DNA of 64,000 nucleotides, taken from contig CANLCJ010000025.1 in assembly GCA_947489085.1 (NCBI GenBank), positions 1-64,000 on the forward strand, written 5' to 3'. Source of the stretch: an uncultured Flavobacteriaceae bacterium. Lineage in GTDB: Bacteria > Bacteroidota > Bacteroidia > Flavobacteriales > Flavobacteriaceae. The notes beneath the pieces were generated by a model that did no database searches, was not told the DNA's origin, and saw only the letters and a list, made by a program, of their open reading frames with translations. Below are positions 1 through 9,736 of this stretch, piece by piece (the stretch's first letter is position 1; each line of letters opens with the position of its first letter). A program made the translations under genes and the position numbers.

Positions 1-2420
1 TCTGCATCGCTTACGCTAATGGCTAAATCGTCTCCGGGTACACTGTTAGGGGTTATGCTTACTGTACCGTCTGTACCTGTTAGCACCGTTAAAACAGCAC
101 TCTCTACATCTTCGCATAAATGATCATCGTTAGTAATTACTACAAAATACTCTTCACCGTCCAAAGAGGGATCTGTTACAACATTTAAATTTGCTGTTTC
201 GACCCCTGAATAAGGTGGTGTATTGGTTAACGGCACATTGCCTGGCGCACTAGGGTCTCCTAAGTACCAAACATAGTTGAACCCAGTAGTGCTTTCTACA
301 CCTGGTGGCACTGCAAAATTTGGCGTTGTGTTAGGTGCTGTACCCGTAAACACTGTAGTTGTTGTTAATGTTGCATCGGTTACACTAAAAATTGCTGTAT
401 CTCCTGAATTTTCTGTTTGATCTGTTGGTGCAGTATAACTTATTTGCGTTGGCGTAGTTACATTTGTATTAGTCCCAGAGTAGGCTGTGGCCGCACCTGT
501 TACTCTCCCGTTAGCTGTGTTTATACCTGTACCTGAAACTCGACCAGTACCATCGTCAATGTGGCCTGCTTCGGTAACATCATTACAACCATCGTTATCA
601 CTATCCAAATCAAAAGCATCTTCAATACCATCGTTATCAGCATCGCAAATCTCGAAACCTACCAGAAAACTAATTCCTAAACCACATGCTGGTCTTGACG
701 TTCTAAAAGTAAAACTACTTAAAGCTGTTGGAAACTCCCATAATATTTCTATATCTTGATTTGTACTGTTTGATGTTAATACACCTTGGGGCGATAACGT
801 TGCATTAGAACTAATTTGTGTTGGCAATACAGAAAAATTAGACATACTTTCTTGTGTAGGTCCATCAAAATCTATCGCAGTCATTCTAAGTCTACGTTGT
901 GGCGATGGAAACGTAATTTCCACATTAAATTCTAGACCACTTAATTCTGGAATATTTGCTGATGTACAAGACCTAAAGGATACTATTTTAAATTGCGTAC
1001 CTCCTATATTACGTGTACCAACAGTATATATATCATCTGCATTCCATATAAATGTTTGCCCTCTTTCTGTAGTAAATGTGGTTGGTCCAGATACGTCTCT
1101 CGCATTAGGATTTACTGTATTATCATTCAATATAGGATCGAATGAATCCGGACAACTTCTTTCATTTGCATCTGTTATGCCATCGTTATCATCATCTTCA
1201 TCACAACCATCTGGAACGCCGTCATTATCATTATCGTCAGAATCACTAAACCCTTGACATATATCTGCACTATCTGGCACACCATCGTTATCATTATCAT
1301 TAGTTAATACTTCAATTTCCAACGTTGCAATGTTAGAGCTTGCTGCTGCCGTATCTTCTACTCTAAAATTAACATCTGCATTACCTACAAAGCCTATTGC
1401 CGGTGTAAACGTTACATTTCCAGAATTATCTAAGACATACGTTCCTACGCCAACTATTACCAAATCTTCCCCAAAAGACCCTGTATTTGAAGAATCATTG
1501 GGGTCTATCAATATTACTGAAGCTGGATCTATATTGTTCTCTGCATCGGAAGAACCCGTTAATACATTTATAGCTGTATTTCCTGATGTATCTTGCACTA
1601 CTGTATTTCCAAGATTATCTACTACAGTTGGCGGAGTATTTACAGAGGTCGTATTAGGGGTGTTAAATGTAACTTCGCCTAAAAAACTCACTGAGTTTTG
1701 TCTTAGACCGCCACTGATGGATCTACCATTACGAAATCTCACTCTACTTACGTTTGTATAATTAACTGAAACTACAAATTCCGTCCTAGCCGCATTAATT
1801 CCTGCTGAAAAATCTGCATCACTCTGAAAACGCGTAAATGGAGCGTTGTTAGATATTACCAAATCAGATGGACAGCCTATAGAGTTATCTGCTGCGAAAG
1901 GACCTTGCGGACAGCCTGCTGGTGTAGGTGTAACGCCTTCTTCTACAGTAAAACTATCTGGAACTAATACCTCGAAAAATTCGTTTCCATCTACATCGAT
2001 GGCTTCTAAAGTGTACGAATCTAGAAGGATGGGCGCGCCGTCGCTAGTAGCATTAGCCGTACCTGATTCCACAAAAAGTATTTCCCACTCCACAAAACCT
2101 CCTGCTGCAGTTGTGGTTGTAGAAGGTTCGAATCGATTGTCTACACCCAAAGCACTGTCTACATCATTAATAGTAATGTTGTTTAATTCTATAATAGTTA
2201 ATACAGCATCTGCATTTGTTGCTGTACCATTTACATTCAGTGCTACATCGGAAAATAAATATCTAGCACCTTCTTGCAAGTCTGTTCCAGACAGAAGCGT
2301 TCTGTTTTGGGTTGCTCCAAATTCTGGCATGGCTTGCCCAATAACATTTTCAAACGAAAATAAAATGAAACATACATATACAATAAATTTTAATCTGGAG
2401 GAGATAATAAAATTCTTCAT
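1..2420 (-). CDS. Large secreted surface protein with thrombospondin type 3 repeats (5' part only)
   Basis: This frame is open from an ATG at 2420 to the window edge, about 806 codons, with no stop. The N-terminus (MKNFIISSRLKF, then a hydrophobic run ending near VIGQ) looks like a signal peptide. Around residues 370-425 and 585-620 there are Asp/Asn-rich repeats such as DNDNDGVPDSADIC and DSDNDGCNDVTEAG. These are the calcium-binding thrombospondin type 3 signature. The sequence between them is Thr/Val/Asn-rich and resembles Ig-like or cadherin-like surface modules, for example a stretch beginning NTPPTVVDNLGN. Proteins of this build in Flavobacteriia are usually exported by the type IX secretion system and end in a gliding/sorting domain. 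Here that end lies outside the window, so this part is inference. The substrate or adhesive role is unknown. The many frames visible on the opposite strand are shadows of this gene. Confidence 0.85.
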   Translation of the reverse strand, partial: MKNFIISSRLKFIVYVCFILFSFENVIGQAMPEFGATQNRTLLSGTDLQEGARYLFSDVALNVNGTATNADAVLTIIELNNITINDVDSALGVDNRFEPSTTTTAAGGFVEWEILFVESGTANATSDGAPILLDSYTLEAIDVDGNEFFEVLVPDSFTVEEGVTPTPAGCPQGPFAADNSIGCPSDLVISNNAPFTRFQSDADFSAGINAARTEFVVSVNYTNVSRVRFRNGRSISGGLRQNSVSFLGEVTFNTPNTTSVNTPPTVVDNLGNTVVQDTSGNTAINVLTGSSDAENNIDPASVILIDPNDSSNTGSFGEDLVIVGVGTYVLDNSGNVTFTPAIGFVGNADVNFRVEDTAAASSNIATLEIEVLTNDNDNDGVPDSADICQGFSDSDDNDNDGVPDGCDEDDDNDGITDANERSCPDSFDPILNDNTVNPNARDVSGPTTFTTERGQTFIWNADDIYTVGTRNIGGTQFKIVSFRSCTSANIPELSGLEFNVEITFPSPQRRLRMTAIDFDGPTQESMSNFSVLPTQISSNATLSPQGVLTSNSTNQDIEILWEFPTALSSFTFRTSRPACGLGISFLVGFEICDADNDGIEDAFDLDSDNDGCNDVTEAGHIDDGTGRVSGTGINTANGRVTGAATAYSGTNTNVTTPTQISYTAPTDQTENSGDTAIFSVTDATLTTTTVFTGTAPNTTPNFAVPPGVESTTGFNYVWYLGDPSAPGNVPLTNTPPYSGVETANLNVVTDPSLDGEEYFVVITNDDHLCEDVESAVLTVLTGTDGTVSITPNSVPGDDLAISVSDA

Positions 2421-2783
2421 ATTCTTAGGGGTGTTTTAGCACTATTAATTAGCCGATGTAGAGAGTGTTTATATCGACGAAGTGTAAAAATACACTATAT
2501 TCTTTCGACTTTACAATTTTTTTAACAATTAATTTTTATGCTGTTAGCGATCATAAAAATTGCTTCTGTTCTATATTATGACACGACAATCTATCTTAGT
2601 CACTATTATTTTTTAAAATTTTATGAATATATGGAAACCTGTTTTTCTATACAATCTATCCTTGCCTTCTTTTTAACACAACTTAACTTACACTAAAATA
2701 ATTAGAGACTTACAGCGTATTAACTTACTAAAAACTAGTAACTCTCGCAGTTATTTATATTTTTGCATATCCAAAAATTTAAG
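2421..2783. other. Intergenic region between divergent genes
   Basis: This stretch of about 360 bases separates the divergent secreted-protein gene and prfC. It is very AT-rich. Apart from a likely prfC promoter at its right end and a short inverted repeat AGTGTA/TACACT at 2481-2496, no gene or RNA was recognised. Confidence 0.5.
2758..2765 (+). promoter_or_regulatory. Candidate -7 box of the prfC promoter
   Basis: TATTTTTG fits the Bacteroidota -7 consensus TAnnTTTG. It lies 18 bases before the ATG at 2784, so the leader would be about ten bases. No good TTTG -33 element is seen. If real, it argues that the TTG further upstream at 2763 cannot be the start codon. Confidence 0.4.
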
Positions 2784-4370
2784 ATGCAATTTTTAAAAGA
2801 AATAGAGAGACGCCGCACGTTCGGCATTATATCTCACCCAGATGCTGGTAAAACGACATTAACCGAAAAACTATTATTATTTGGAGGTGCCATACAAGAA
2901 GCCGGCGCTGTAAAAAGTAATAAAATAAAAAAAGGCGCCACTAGTGACTTTATGGAAATTGAACGCCAACGTGGTATTTCTGTAGCGACTTCGGTTTTAG
3001 CATTTGAATATAATAACATAAAGATTAACATTCTAGATACCCCTGGACATAAAGATTTTGCAGAAGATACTTTTAGAACCTTAACGGCTGTAGATAGTGT
3101 TATTGTTGTTATTGATGTGGCTAAGGGGGTTGAGGAACAAACTGAAAAACTAGTAGAGGTTTGCCGCATGCGTAACATTCCTATGATTGTTTTTATTAAC
3201 AAATTGGACCGGGAAGGTAAAGATGCTTTCGATTTGCTAGACGAAGTGGAACAAAAACTGGGTTTAAAAGTTACGCCTTTGAGTTTTCCTATTGGCATGG
3301 GGTACGATTTTAAAGGTATTTATAACATTTGGGAAAAAAATGTTAATTTATTTAGTGGCGATAGTAGAAAAGACATCGAAGAAACTGTGGAGATTTCTGA
3401 TTTATCTTCTGACACATTAGACACGTTGGTTGGCGAAAATGCTGCAAATACGTTGCGAGAAGAAATAGAATTAGTTGAAGGCATTTACCCTAAGTTTGAT
3501 AAAACTACTTACTTAGAAGGTAACTTACAACCTGTATTTTTTGGATCTGCCTTGAATAATTTTGGTGTGCGCGAGCTATTGGACTGCTTTGTAGAGATCG
3601 CTCCAAAACCTAGACCTAAGCATAGTGAAGAGCGTTTAGTGTTGCCTGATGAGCAAAAATTTAGTGGGTTTGTGTTTAAAATTCATGCTAATATGGACCC
3701 TAATCACAGAAATAGATTGGCTTTTATAAAAATTGTATCTGGCGAGTTTAAAAGAAATACACCTTATTTACACGTAAGACACAATAAAAAAGTAAAATTT
3801 TCTAGTCCAAATGCCTTTTTTGCCGAGAAAAAAGAGATTGTAGATATTTCTTATCCTGGAGATATTGTTGGCTTGCAAGATACAGGAACGTTTAAAATTG
3901 GAGACACTTTAACTGAAGGGGAGCTTTTAAATTATAAGGGAATTCCTAGCTTTTCTCCAGAACATTTTAGATACATTAATAATGCAGATCCTCTAAAATC
4001 TAAACAGCTTTTTAAGGGTATTGACCAATTAATGGATGAGGGTGTTGCACAATTGTTTACTTTAGAATTGAACGGTAGAAAGGTTATAGGCACTGTAGGG
4101 GCTTTACAATACGAGGTGATACAATACCGTTTAGAGCATGAATATGGCGCTAAGTGTACTTACGAAAATTTAAATGTTTACAAAGCCTGTTGGATAGAAC
4201 CTGAAGATCCTAAAAATGCTGAGTTTCAAGAATTTTTAAGAGTGAAGCAACGTTTCTTAGCTAAGGATAAACAAGAGCAGTTGGTGTTTTTAGCCGATTC
4301 TTCATTTTCATTACAAATGACAGAACAAAAATACCCAAGTATAAAGTTTCATTACGTTTCAGAATTCTAA
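2784..4370 (+). CDS. prfC: Peptide chain release factor 3 (RF3)
   Basis: A translational GTPase that recycles RF1 and RF2 from the ribosome after peptide release. The frame encodes 528 residues, the normal RF3 length. The GTPase motifs are plain: P-loop SHPDAGKTTLTEKL near residue 20, DTPGHKDF for G3 and NKLDREGK for G4, followed by the translation-factor beta-barrel and the RF3 C-terminal domain. The start is placed at ATG 2784 (MQFLKEIERRRTFG), which matches the family N-terminus. A TTG seven codons upstream would add a short unconserved extension and overlaps a likely promoter. The gene appears monocistronic and is followed by about 210 bases and then a strong two-way hairpin. Confidence 0.97.
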   Translation: MQFLKEIERRRTFGIISHPDAGKTTLTEKLLLFGGAIQEAGAVKSNKIKKGATSDFMEIERQRGISVATSVLAFEYNNIKINILDTPGHKDFAEDTFRTLTAVDSVIVVIDVAKGVEEQTEKLVEVCRMRNIPMIVFINKLDREGKDAFDLLDEVEQKLGLKVTPLSFPIGMGYDFKGIYNIWEKNVNLFSGDSRKDIEETVEISDLSSDTLDTLVGENAANTLREEIELVEGIYPKFDKTTYLEGNLQPVFFGSALNNFGVRELLDCFVEIAPKPRPKHSEERLVLPDEQKFSGFVFKIHANMDPNHRNRLAFIKIVSGEFKRNTPYLHVRHNKKVKFSSPNAFFAEKKEIVDISYPGDIVGLQDTGTFKIGDTLTEGELLNYKGIPSFSPEHFRYINNADPLKSKQLFKGIDQLMDEGVAQLFTLELNGRKVIGTVGALQYEVIQYRLEHEYGAKCTYENLNVYKACWIEPEDPKNAEFQEFLRVKQRFLAKDKQEQLVFLADSSFSLQMTEQKYPSIKFHYVSEF

Positions 4371-4580
4371 AACTTAAAATAAGCCGTTTTAAGACATTAT
4401 TTTTATGTTTTCGACGTATATGTTGAAATATTTATGAAAATCAAAATAAGACACAAATAAAAAGCTGCTTTTTTAAGCAATAATTACTAAAAATTATTAA
4501 AATGTTCAAAATTATATATTTTACTTATATCGTGTTTGTATTAGGATTTTTTGTTTGTGTTTAGAAATGACAAAAAAATA

Positions 4581-4626
4581 AACTTAAAAAGCATCTGCAA
4601 TATAAAATGCAGATGCTTTTTAAGTT
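4581..4626. terminator. Strong bidirectional rho-independent terminator
   Basis: A perfect 19-bp inverted repeat (AACTTAAAAAGCATCTGCA, complement at 4608-4626) with an 8-base loop and A/T runs on both sides. It can end transcription from prfC (plus strand) and from the DUF3467 gene (minus strand). Confidence 0.9.
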
Positions 4627-4644
4627 TTCTCTTTAACTGAGAAA

Positions 4645-4880
4645 TTCAATGGAATTGGTGGTTGCTCTCCAAAAAATTTCGAGCAACTGAAAACACCAAA
4701 CTGTAAATTAGAAGTCTCCAAAGAATTTAAGCCTGACCTGTTGGCCCAAAATTTAATGGGATTGGTGGTTGCTCTCCAAAAAATTTCGAGCAACTGAAAA
4801 CACCAAACTGTAAATTAGTAGTATCCCAAAAGTCTAAGCCTGACCTGTTGGTCCAAAATTCAATGGGATTGGTGGTTGCT
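4645..4880 (-). repeat. 107-bp tandem repeats carrying copies of the DUF3467 gene 3' end
   Basis: The motif GGGATTGGTGGTTGCT recurs at 4865, 4758 and, with one change, at 4651, giving an exact 107-base period over about 2.2 units. Read on the minus strand, each unit contains codons for EQPPIPLNF. The genic and middle copies continue with GPTGQA and a stop, while the leftmost copy diverges after PLNF. A shared spacer of about 60 bases contains a GTTGCTC/GAGCAAC hairpin. The period is not a multiple of three and each copy starts after a stop, so the extra copies are not an extension of the protein. They look like slipped or unequal duplications of the gene end. Confidence 0.9.
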
Positions 4881-5151
4881 CGTAATCTTTAATTTCTCCA
4901 TGGGCATTTTCGAATCTGGAAACATTATCGCTCAATGCTTTTAACAAGCGCTTTGCATGTTGGGGTGTTAATATAATACGAGACTTTACTTTGTTTTTGG
5001 GTACGCCCGGCATTATATTGACAAAATCTACTACAAATTCTGATAGTGAATGGTTGATTATTGCCAGATTAGAATACGTACCTTCCGCTACCTTCTCGTC
5101 TAATTCTATGTTAATTTGTCCTTGTTGTGACTTATCGTTCTCGTTTGCCAT
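4834..5151 (-). CDS. DUF3467 family protein
   Basis: 105 residues, matching a small conserved Bacteroidota family that usually sits directly downstream of rpoC, as here. The core (NLAIINHSLSEFVVDFVNIMPG, then SRIILTPQHAKRLLKAL) is a short mixed alpha/beta domain. The N-terminus is Asn/Gln-rich and has no signal peptide, so it should be cytosolic. The function is unknown; the position next to RNA polymerase genes hints at a housekeeping role but proves nothing. The last 15 codons are repeated in tandem behind the stop. A perfect palindrome separates the gene from rpoC, so it may be transcribed by read-through or from its own promoter. Confidence 0.9.
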   Translation of the reverse strand: MANENDKSQQGQINIELDEKVAEGTYSNLAIINHSLSEFVVDFVNIMPGVPKNKVKSRIILTPQHAKRLLKALSDNVSRFENAHGEIKDYEQPPIPLNFGPTGQA

Positions 5152-5196
5152 TATCTTTTGTTTTAAATACGTATTAGAAATTTAAAAAGGGTTTAT

Positions 5197-5234
5197 AAAA
5201 AAGCCTTCAAATTATATAATTTGAAGGCTTTTTT
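5197..5234. terminator. Terminator downstream of rpoC
   Basis: A perfect 38-base palindrome: AAAAAAGCCTTCAA, then ATTAT/ATAAT, then TTGAAGGCTTTTTT, with a T-run on either strand. It lies between the rpoC stop and the DUF3467 start and should end most of the long ribosomal-protein/RNA-polymerase transcript. Confidence 0.85.
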
Positions 5235-5319
5235 TTGTATTAGAATTCTTTTAATCATTGATATTATTATAACAGTACAATTAAAGTACGCTTAAATATT
5301 CAATTTTAAAAGAATGACA

Positions 5320-8300
5320 TTAATTAAAATTCATTTCTTGCTTTACTTGCATCATCTCGTCGAACTCTTCTTTTGAACCTACTATGATATCGGTATAATT
5401 TCTCATACCTGTACCCGCTGGTATTCTGTGCCCAACAATTACGTTTTCTTTTAACCCTTCTAAAGCATCTACCTTTCCTGCTACAGCAGCTTCGTTTAAT
5501 ACTTTAGTAGTTTCTTGGAAGGATGCTGCTGAGATAAACGATTTGGTTTGAAGCGATGCTCTGGTAATACCTTGTAATATAGGTGTTGCTGTTGCTGGTT
5601 TTACATCTCTGGCTTCTACCAATTGCTTATCTTCTCGTCTTAAGATAGAATTCTCGTCTCTTAATTGACGTGGTGTGATAATTTGACCTGCTTTAAGGTT
5701 TGTAGAATCGCCCGCATCTTCAATCACTTTCATACCGAAAATATCATCATTTTCTTTTATGAAATCTGCTTTGTGCACCAATTGATCTTCTAAGAAAATG
5801 GTATCGCCAGAATCTATAATTCTAACTTTACGCATCATTTGTCTTACAACAACCTCGAAATGCTTATCGTTAATCTTCACCCCTTGTAGACGGTATACTT
5901 CTTGTACTTCGTTTACTAAATATTGCTGTACCGCTGAAGGGCCTTTAATATTAAGGATGTCGTTAGGTGTTATTGAACCATCTGATAGAGGCATACCTGC
6001 TTTAACATAATCGTTTTCTTGTACAAGAATTTGATTTGATAGTTTTACTAAGTATTTTTTAACTTCTCCTAACTTCGATTCTACAATAATCTCGCGGTTA
6101 CCTCTCTTAATTTTACCAAATGATACTACACCATCAATTTCACTTACTACAGCTGGGTTAGATGGGTTACGTGCTTCAAATAGCTCTGTTACACGTGGTA
6201 AACCACCAGTAATATCTCCTGCCTTAGCAGATTTACGTGGTATCTTCACTAAAATTTTACCAACTTTAATATCTTCTCCATCGTCAATCATTAAGTGTGC
6301 TCCTACTGGTAGGTTGTAAGAACGTATCGTTTCGCCTTTACTATTATCAATATGAAGTGTTGGTATAAGCTTTTTATTTCTAGATTCTGAAATTACTTTT
6401 TCTTGGAATCCTGTTTGCTCATCGATTTCTACCTGGTAGGTTACCCCCTGTTCTATGTTTTCGTATCTTACATTACCTGCAAATTCTGATATGATAACAC
6501 CGTTGTAAGGATCCCATTGACATACCACATCGCCTTTCTTCAACTCTTGGCCATTCTTTATAAAAATGGTAGATCCGTAAGGAATGTTGTTTGTACTTAG
6601 GGTGATACCCATTTTCTTGTCGATAAGTTTTATTTCAGACGTACGAGAGATAACGATATCTACTTCGTTTCCTTCGCTATCTTCTCCCTTAACTGTTTTA
6701 AGATCTTCTATTTCTGCAATACCATCAAACTTAACGGCAAGCTTGTTATCTTCAGAAATGTTACCTGCAATACCACCTACGTGGAATGTACGTAAGGTTA
6801 ACTGTGTACCTGGTTCTCCAATAGATTGTGCTGCTACAACACCTACGGCTTCACCACGTTGTACCATTTTACCTGTAGCAAGGTTACGTCCGTAACACTT
6901 AGCACAGATACCTCTTGTGGCCTCACAACTTAATGGTGAGCGTACTTCTAGGGTTTCGATTGGAGATTCTCCAATTTTCTTAGCTATAGCATCGTCTATA
7001 AGTTGTCCCGCAGCTACTAATAATTCCTCATTTTGAGGGTTGATTGTATCGTATAATGCCACACGTCCTACTACACGTTCTTCTAAAGTTTCTACAACTT
7101 CATCGTTTTTCTTTAATGCTGCTACTTCAACACCTCTTAATGTACCACAGTCTACACTGTTGATGATAACATCTTGAGATACATCTACCAAACGACGTGT
7201 TAAGTATCCTGCATCTGCCGTTTTTAAGGCGGTATCTGCAAGTCCTTTACGTGCACCGTGCGTTGAGATAAAGTATTCTAAAATTGAAAGGCCTTCTTTA
7301 AAGTTAGATAAAATTGGGTTTTCAATAATTTCTCCTCCACCTGCGTTAGATTTTTTAGGCTTTGCCATTAATCCACGCATACCAGTAAGCTGTCTAATCT
7401 GTTCTTTAGATCCACGAGCTCCAGAATCAAGCATCATAAACACCGAGTTAAATCCTTGTTGGTCTTCTCTAATACGTTTCATTGACAGTTCTGTCAATTC
7501 TGCATTGGTAGAGGTCCAAATGTCAATAACTTGATTGTAACGTTCGTTGTTGGTAATAAGTCCCATGTTATAGTTTCCAGTAATACCGTCTACTAAACCA
7601 TTGGCTTTATCGATCATAGATTGCTTTTCTGGTGGGATGATAATATCTCCTAAACTGAATGATAGTCCCCCTTGAAATGCAAAATTAAATCCTAATGTTC
7701 TAATGGCATCTAAGAAATCTGCTGTTTCTGGAACAGAAGTTACTTTAAGAATACCGTGAATAATATCTCTTAAAGATTTCTTAGTTAATACCTGATTGAT
7801 GTATCCTGCTGCTTGTGGCACGTGCTGGTTAAATAACACACGACCTACAGTAGTCTCTACAATCATTCTATCTAGTTTACCATCTTCGTTAATGTCGATG
7901 GTTCTTACTTTTATTCCTGCATTTAAGTCTACGCGCTTTTCGTTGAAGGCAATTTCTACTTCTTCTGGAGAGTAGAATATTAAACCTTCTCCTTTAATTG
8001 GCACTTCTGGTGTAGACTTGCGCTCTTTAGTCATATAATACAACCCTAGTACCATATCCTGAGACGGTACGGTTACTGGCGAACCGTTGGCTGGGTTTAA
8101 TATGTTATGAGACGCTAGCATTAACATTTGGCATTCTAATATAGCTTCTGGTCCTAAAGGTAAATGTACTGCCATTTGATCTCCATCGAAATCGGCATTA
8201 AATGCTGTACATACTAATGGGTGCAATTGGATTGCTTTACCTTCTATTAATTTAGGTTGAAATGCTTGAATACCTAAACGGTGAAGTGTTGGCGCACGGT

Positions 8301-9621
8301 TTAGTAATACAGGATGGCCTTTCAGCACATTTTCTAAAATATCCCAAACTACTGGCTCTCGCTTGTCTATAATCTTCTTTGCAGATTTTACAGTTTTTAC
8401 AATGCCTCTTTCTATTAGTTTTCTAATTACAAAAGGCTTGTATAATTCTGCTGCCATGTTCTTTGGCAACCCACATTCGTATAATTTTAATTCTGGTCCT
8501 ACAACAATTACAGAACGTGCTGAGTAATCCACACGCTTACCAAGTAAGTTTTGACGGAAACGGCCTTGCTTACCTTTAAGTGAATCTGATAATGATTTTA
8601 ACGGACGGTTAGAATCTGTTTTTACTGCAGATGATTTACGTGTGTTATCGAATAAAGAATCTACAGATTCTTGCAACATACGTTTTTCATTACGTAAAAT
8701 TACTTCTGGTGCTTTTATCTCTACCAAACGCTTTAAACGGTTGTTACGGATAATAACACGACGGTACAAATCATTTAAATCTGATGTTGCAAAACGACCT
8801 CCATCTAATGGTACTAATGGACGTAATTCTGGCGGAATGATTGGAATTACCTTCATAATCATCCATTCTGGACGATTTTCTCTGTTGTTGTTAGATTCTC
8901 TTAAAGATTCTACAACTTGTAAACGCTTTAAGGCTTCTGTTTTACGTTGTTTAGACGTTTCTGTATTAGCCTTGTGGCGTAACTCATAAGATAAACCTTC
9001 TAAATCGATACGTGCTAATAAATCTATTAAACACTCTGCCCCCATCTTAGCGATGAATTTGTTAGGGTCTGTGTCGTCTAAATATTGGTTATCTTGTGGT
9101 AACTCTTCTGCTATATTTAAATATTCTTCCTCTGTAAGAAAATCCATTTTTTGCAATGGTTCTCCTTCTTCGTTTTTAGCTAAACCTGGTTGTATTACGA
9201 CGTAACGTTCGTAATAAATAATCATATCTAATTTCTTAGATGGTAAGCCTAATAAGTATCCTATTTTGTTTGGTAAAGAACGGAAATACCATATGTGCGC
9301 TACAGGAACTACTAAATTAATGTGTCCTACACGATCGCGACGTACTTTTTTCTCTGTAACTTCTACCCCACAACGGTCGCATACAATACCTTTGTAACGT
9401 ATTCTTTTATATTTACCGCAAGCACACTCATAATCCTTTACAGGACCAAAAATACGCTCACAAAACAAACCATCACGTTCTGGTTTGTGTGTTCGATAAT
9501 TAATAGTTTCTGGTTTTAATACTTCACCTTTAGATTCTGCTAAAATAGATTCTGGTGATGCTAAACCAATTGAGATTTTATTAAACCTCTTTACTGTATT
9601 CTTATCTTGTCTTCTTGCCAT
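5320..9621 (-). CDS. rpoC: DNA-directed RNA polymerase subunit beta'
   Basis: 1433 residues, full length for Bacteroidota. The N-terminal zinc-binding motif [20 protein letters not shown] lies near residues 65-85. The catalytic magnesium loop [12 protein letters not shown] is near residue 475. A second cysteine cluster, [15 protein letters not shown], lies near residue 900. With RpoB, alpha and omega it forms the core enzyme. It is encoded 115 bases after rpoB in the same direction and is surely co-transcribed. The start ATG (MARRQDKN) follows a short low-complexity spacer made of TTTTAGTTT-like repeats. Nothing is truncated. Confidence 0.99.
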   Translation of the reverse strand: MARRQDKNTVKRFNKISIGLASPESILAESKGEVLKPETINYRTHKPERDGLFCERIFGPVKDYECACGKYKRIRYKGIVCDRCGVEVTEKKVRRDRVGHINLVVPVAHIWYFRSLPNKIGYLLGLPSKKLDMIIYYERYVVIQPGLAKNEEGEPLQKMDFLTEEEYLNIAEELPQDNQYLDDTDPNKFIAKMGAECLIDLLARIDLEGLSYELRHKANTETSKQRKTEALKRLQVVESLRESNNNRENRPEWMIMKVIPIIPPELRPLVPLDGGRFATSDLNDLYRRVIIRNNRLKRLVEIKAPEVILRNEKRMLQESVDSLFDNTRKSSAVKTDSNRPLKSLSDSLKGKQGRFRQNLLGKRVDYSARSVIVVGPELKLYECGLPKNMAAELYKPFVIRKLIERGIVKTVKSAKKIIDKREPVVWDILENVLKGHPVLLNRAPTLHRLGIQAFQPKLIEGKAIQLHPLVCTAFNADFDGDQMAVHLPLGPEAILECQMLMLASHNILNPANGSPVTVPSQDMVLGLYYMTKERKSTPEVPIKGEGLIFYSPEEVEIAFNEKRVDLNAGIKVRTIDINEDGKLDRMIVETTVGRVLFNQHVPQAAGYINQVLTKKSLRDIIHGILKVTSVPETADFLDAIRTLGFNFAFQGGLSFSLGDIIIPPEKQSMIDKANGLVDGITGNYNMGLITNNERYNQVIDIWTSTNAELTELSMKRIREDQQGFNSVFMMLDSGARGSKEQIRQLTGMRGLMAKPKKSNAGGGEIIENPILSNFKEGLSILEYFISTHGARKGLADTALKTADAGYLTRRLVDVSQDVIINSVDCGTLRGVEVAALKKNDEVVETLEERVVGRVALYDTINPQNEELLVAAGQLIDDAIAKKIGESPIETLEVRSPLSCEATRGICAKCYGRNLATGKMVQRGEAVGVVAAQSIGEPGTQLTLRTFHVGGIAGNISEDNKLAVKFDGIAEIEDLKTVKGEDSEGNEVDIVISRTSEIKLIDKKMGITLSTNNIPYGSTIFIKNGQELKKGDVVCQWDPYNGVIISEFAGNVRYENIEQGVTYQVEIDEQTGFQEKVISESRNKKLIPTLHIDNSKGETIRSYNLPVGAHLMIDDGEDIKVGKILVKIPRKSAKAGDITGGLPRVTELFEARNPSNPAVVSEIDGVVSFGKIKRGNREIIVESKLGEVKKYLVKLSNQILVQENDYVKAGMPLSDGSITPNDILNIKGPSAVQQYLVNEVQEVYRLQGVKINDKHFEVVVRQMMRKVRIIDSGDTIFLEDQLVHKADFIKENDDIFGMKVIEDAGDSTNLKAGQIITPRQLRDENSILRREDKQLVEARDVKPATATPILQGITRASLQTKSFISAASFQETTKVLNEAAVAGKVDALEGLKENVIVGHRIPAGTGMRNYTDIIVGSKEEFDEMMQVKQEMNFN

Positions 9622-9736
9622 GTCTTCTTTATAGTTTTTAGTTTATGGTTTTTAGTTTTAGTTTCTTGGTTCTTTTTACACATCTCTTATAATATTGTCC
9701 CAAGAACTACAAACTAACAACTACCAACTATCAAAA

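Noticed and set aside
2763-2783. Upstream TTG start for prfC
   Set aside because: It adds seven unconserved residues and lies on the likely promoter -7 box; ATG 2784 matches the family.
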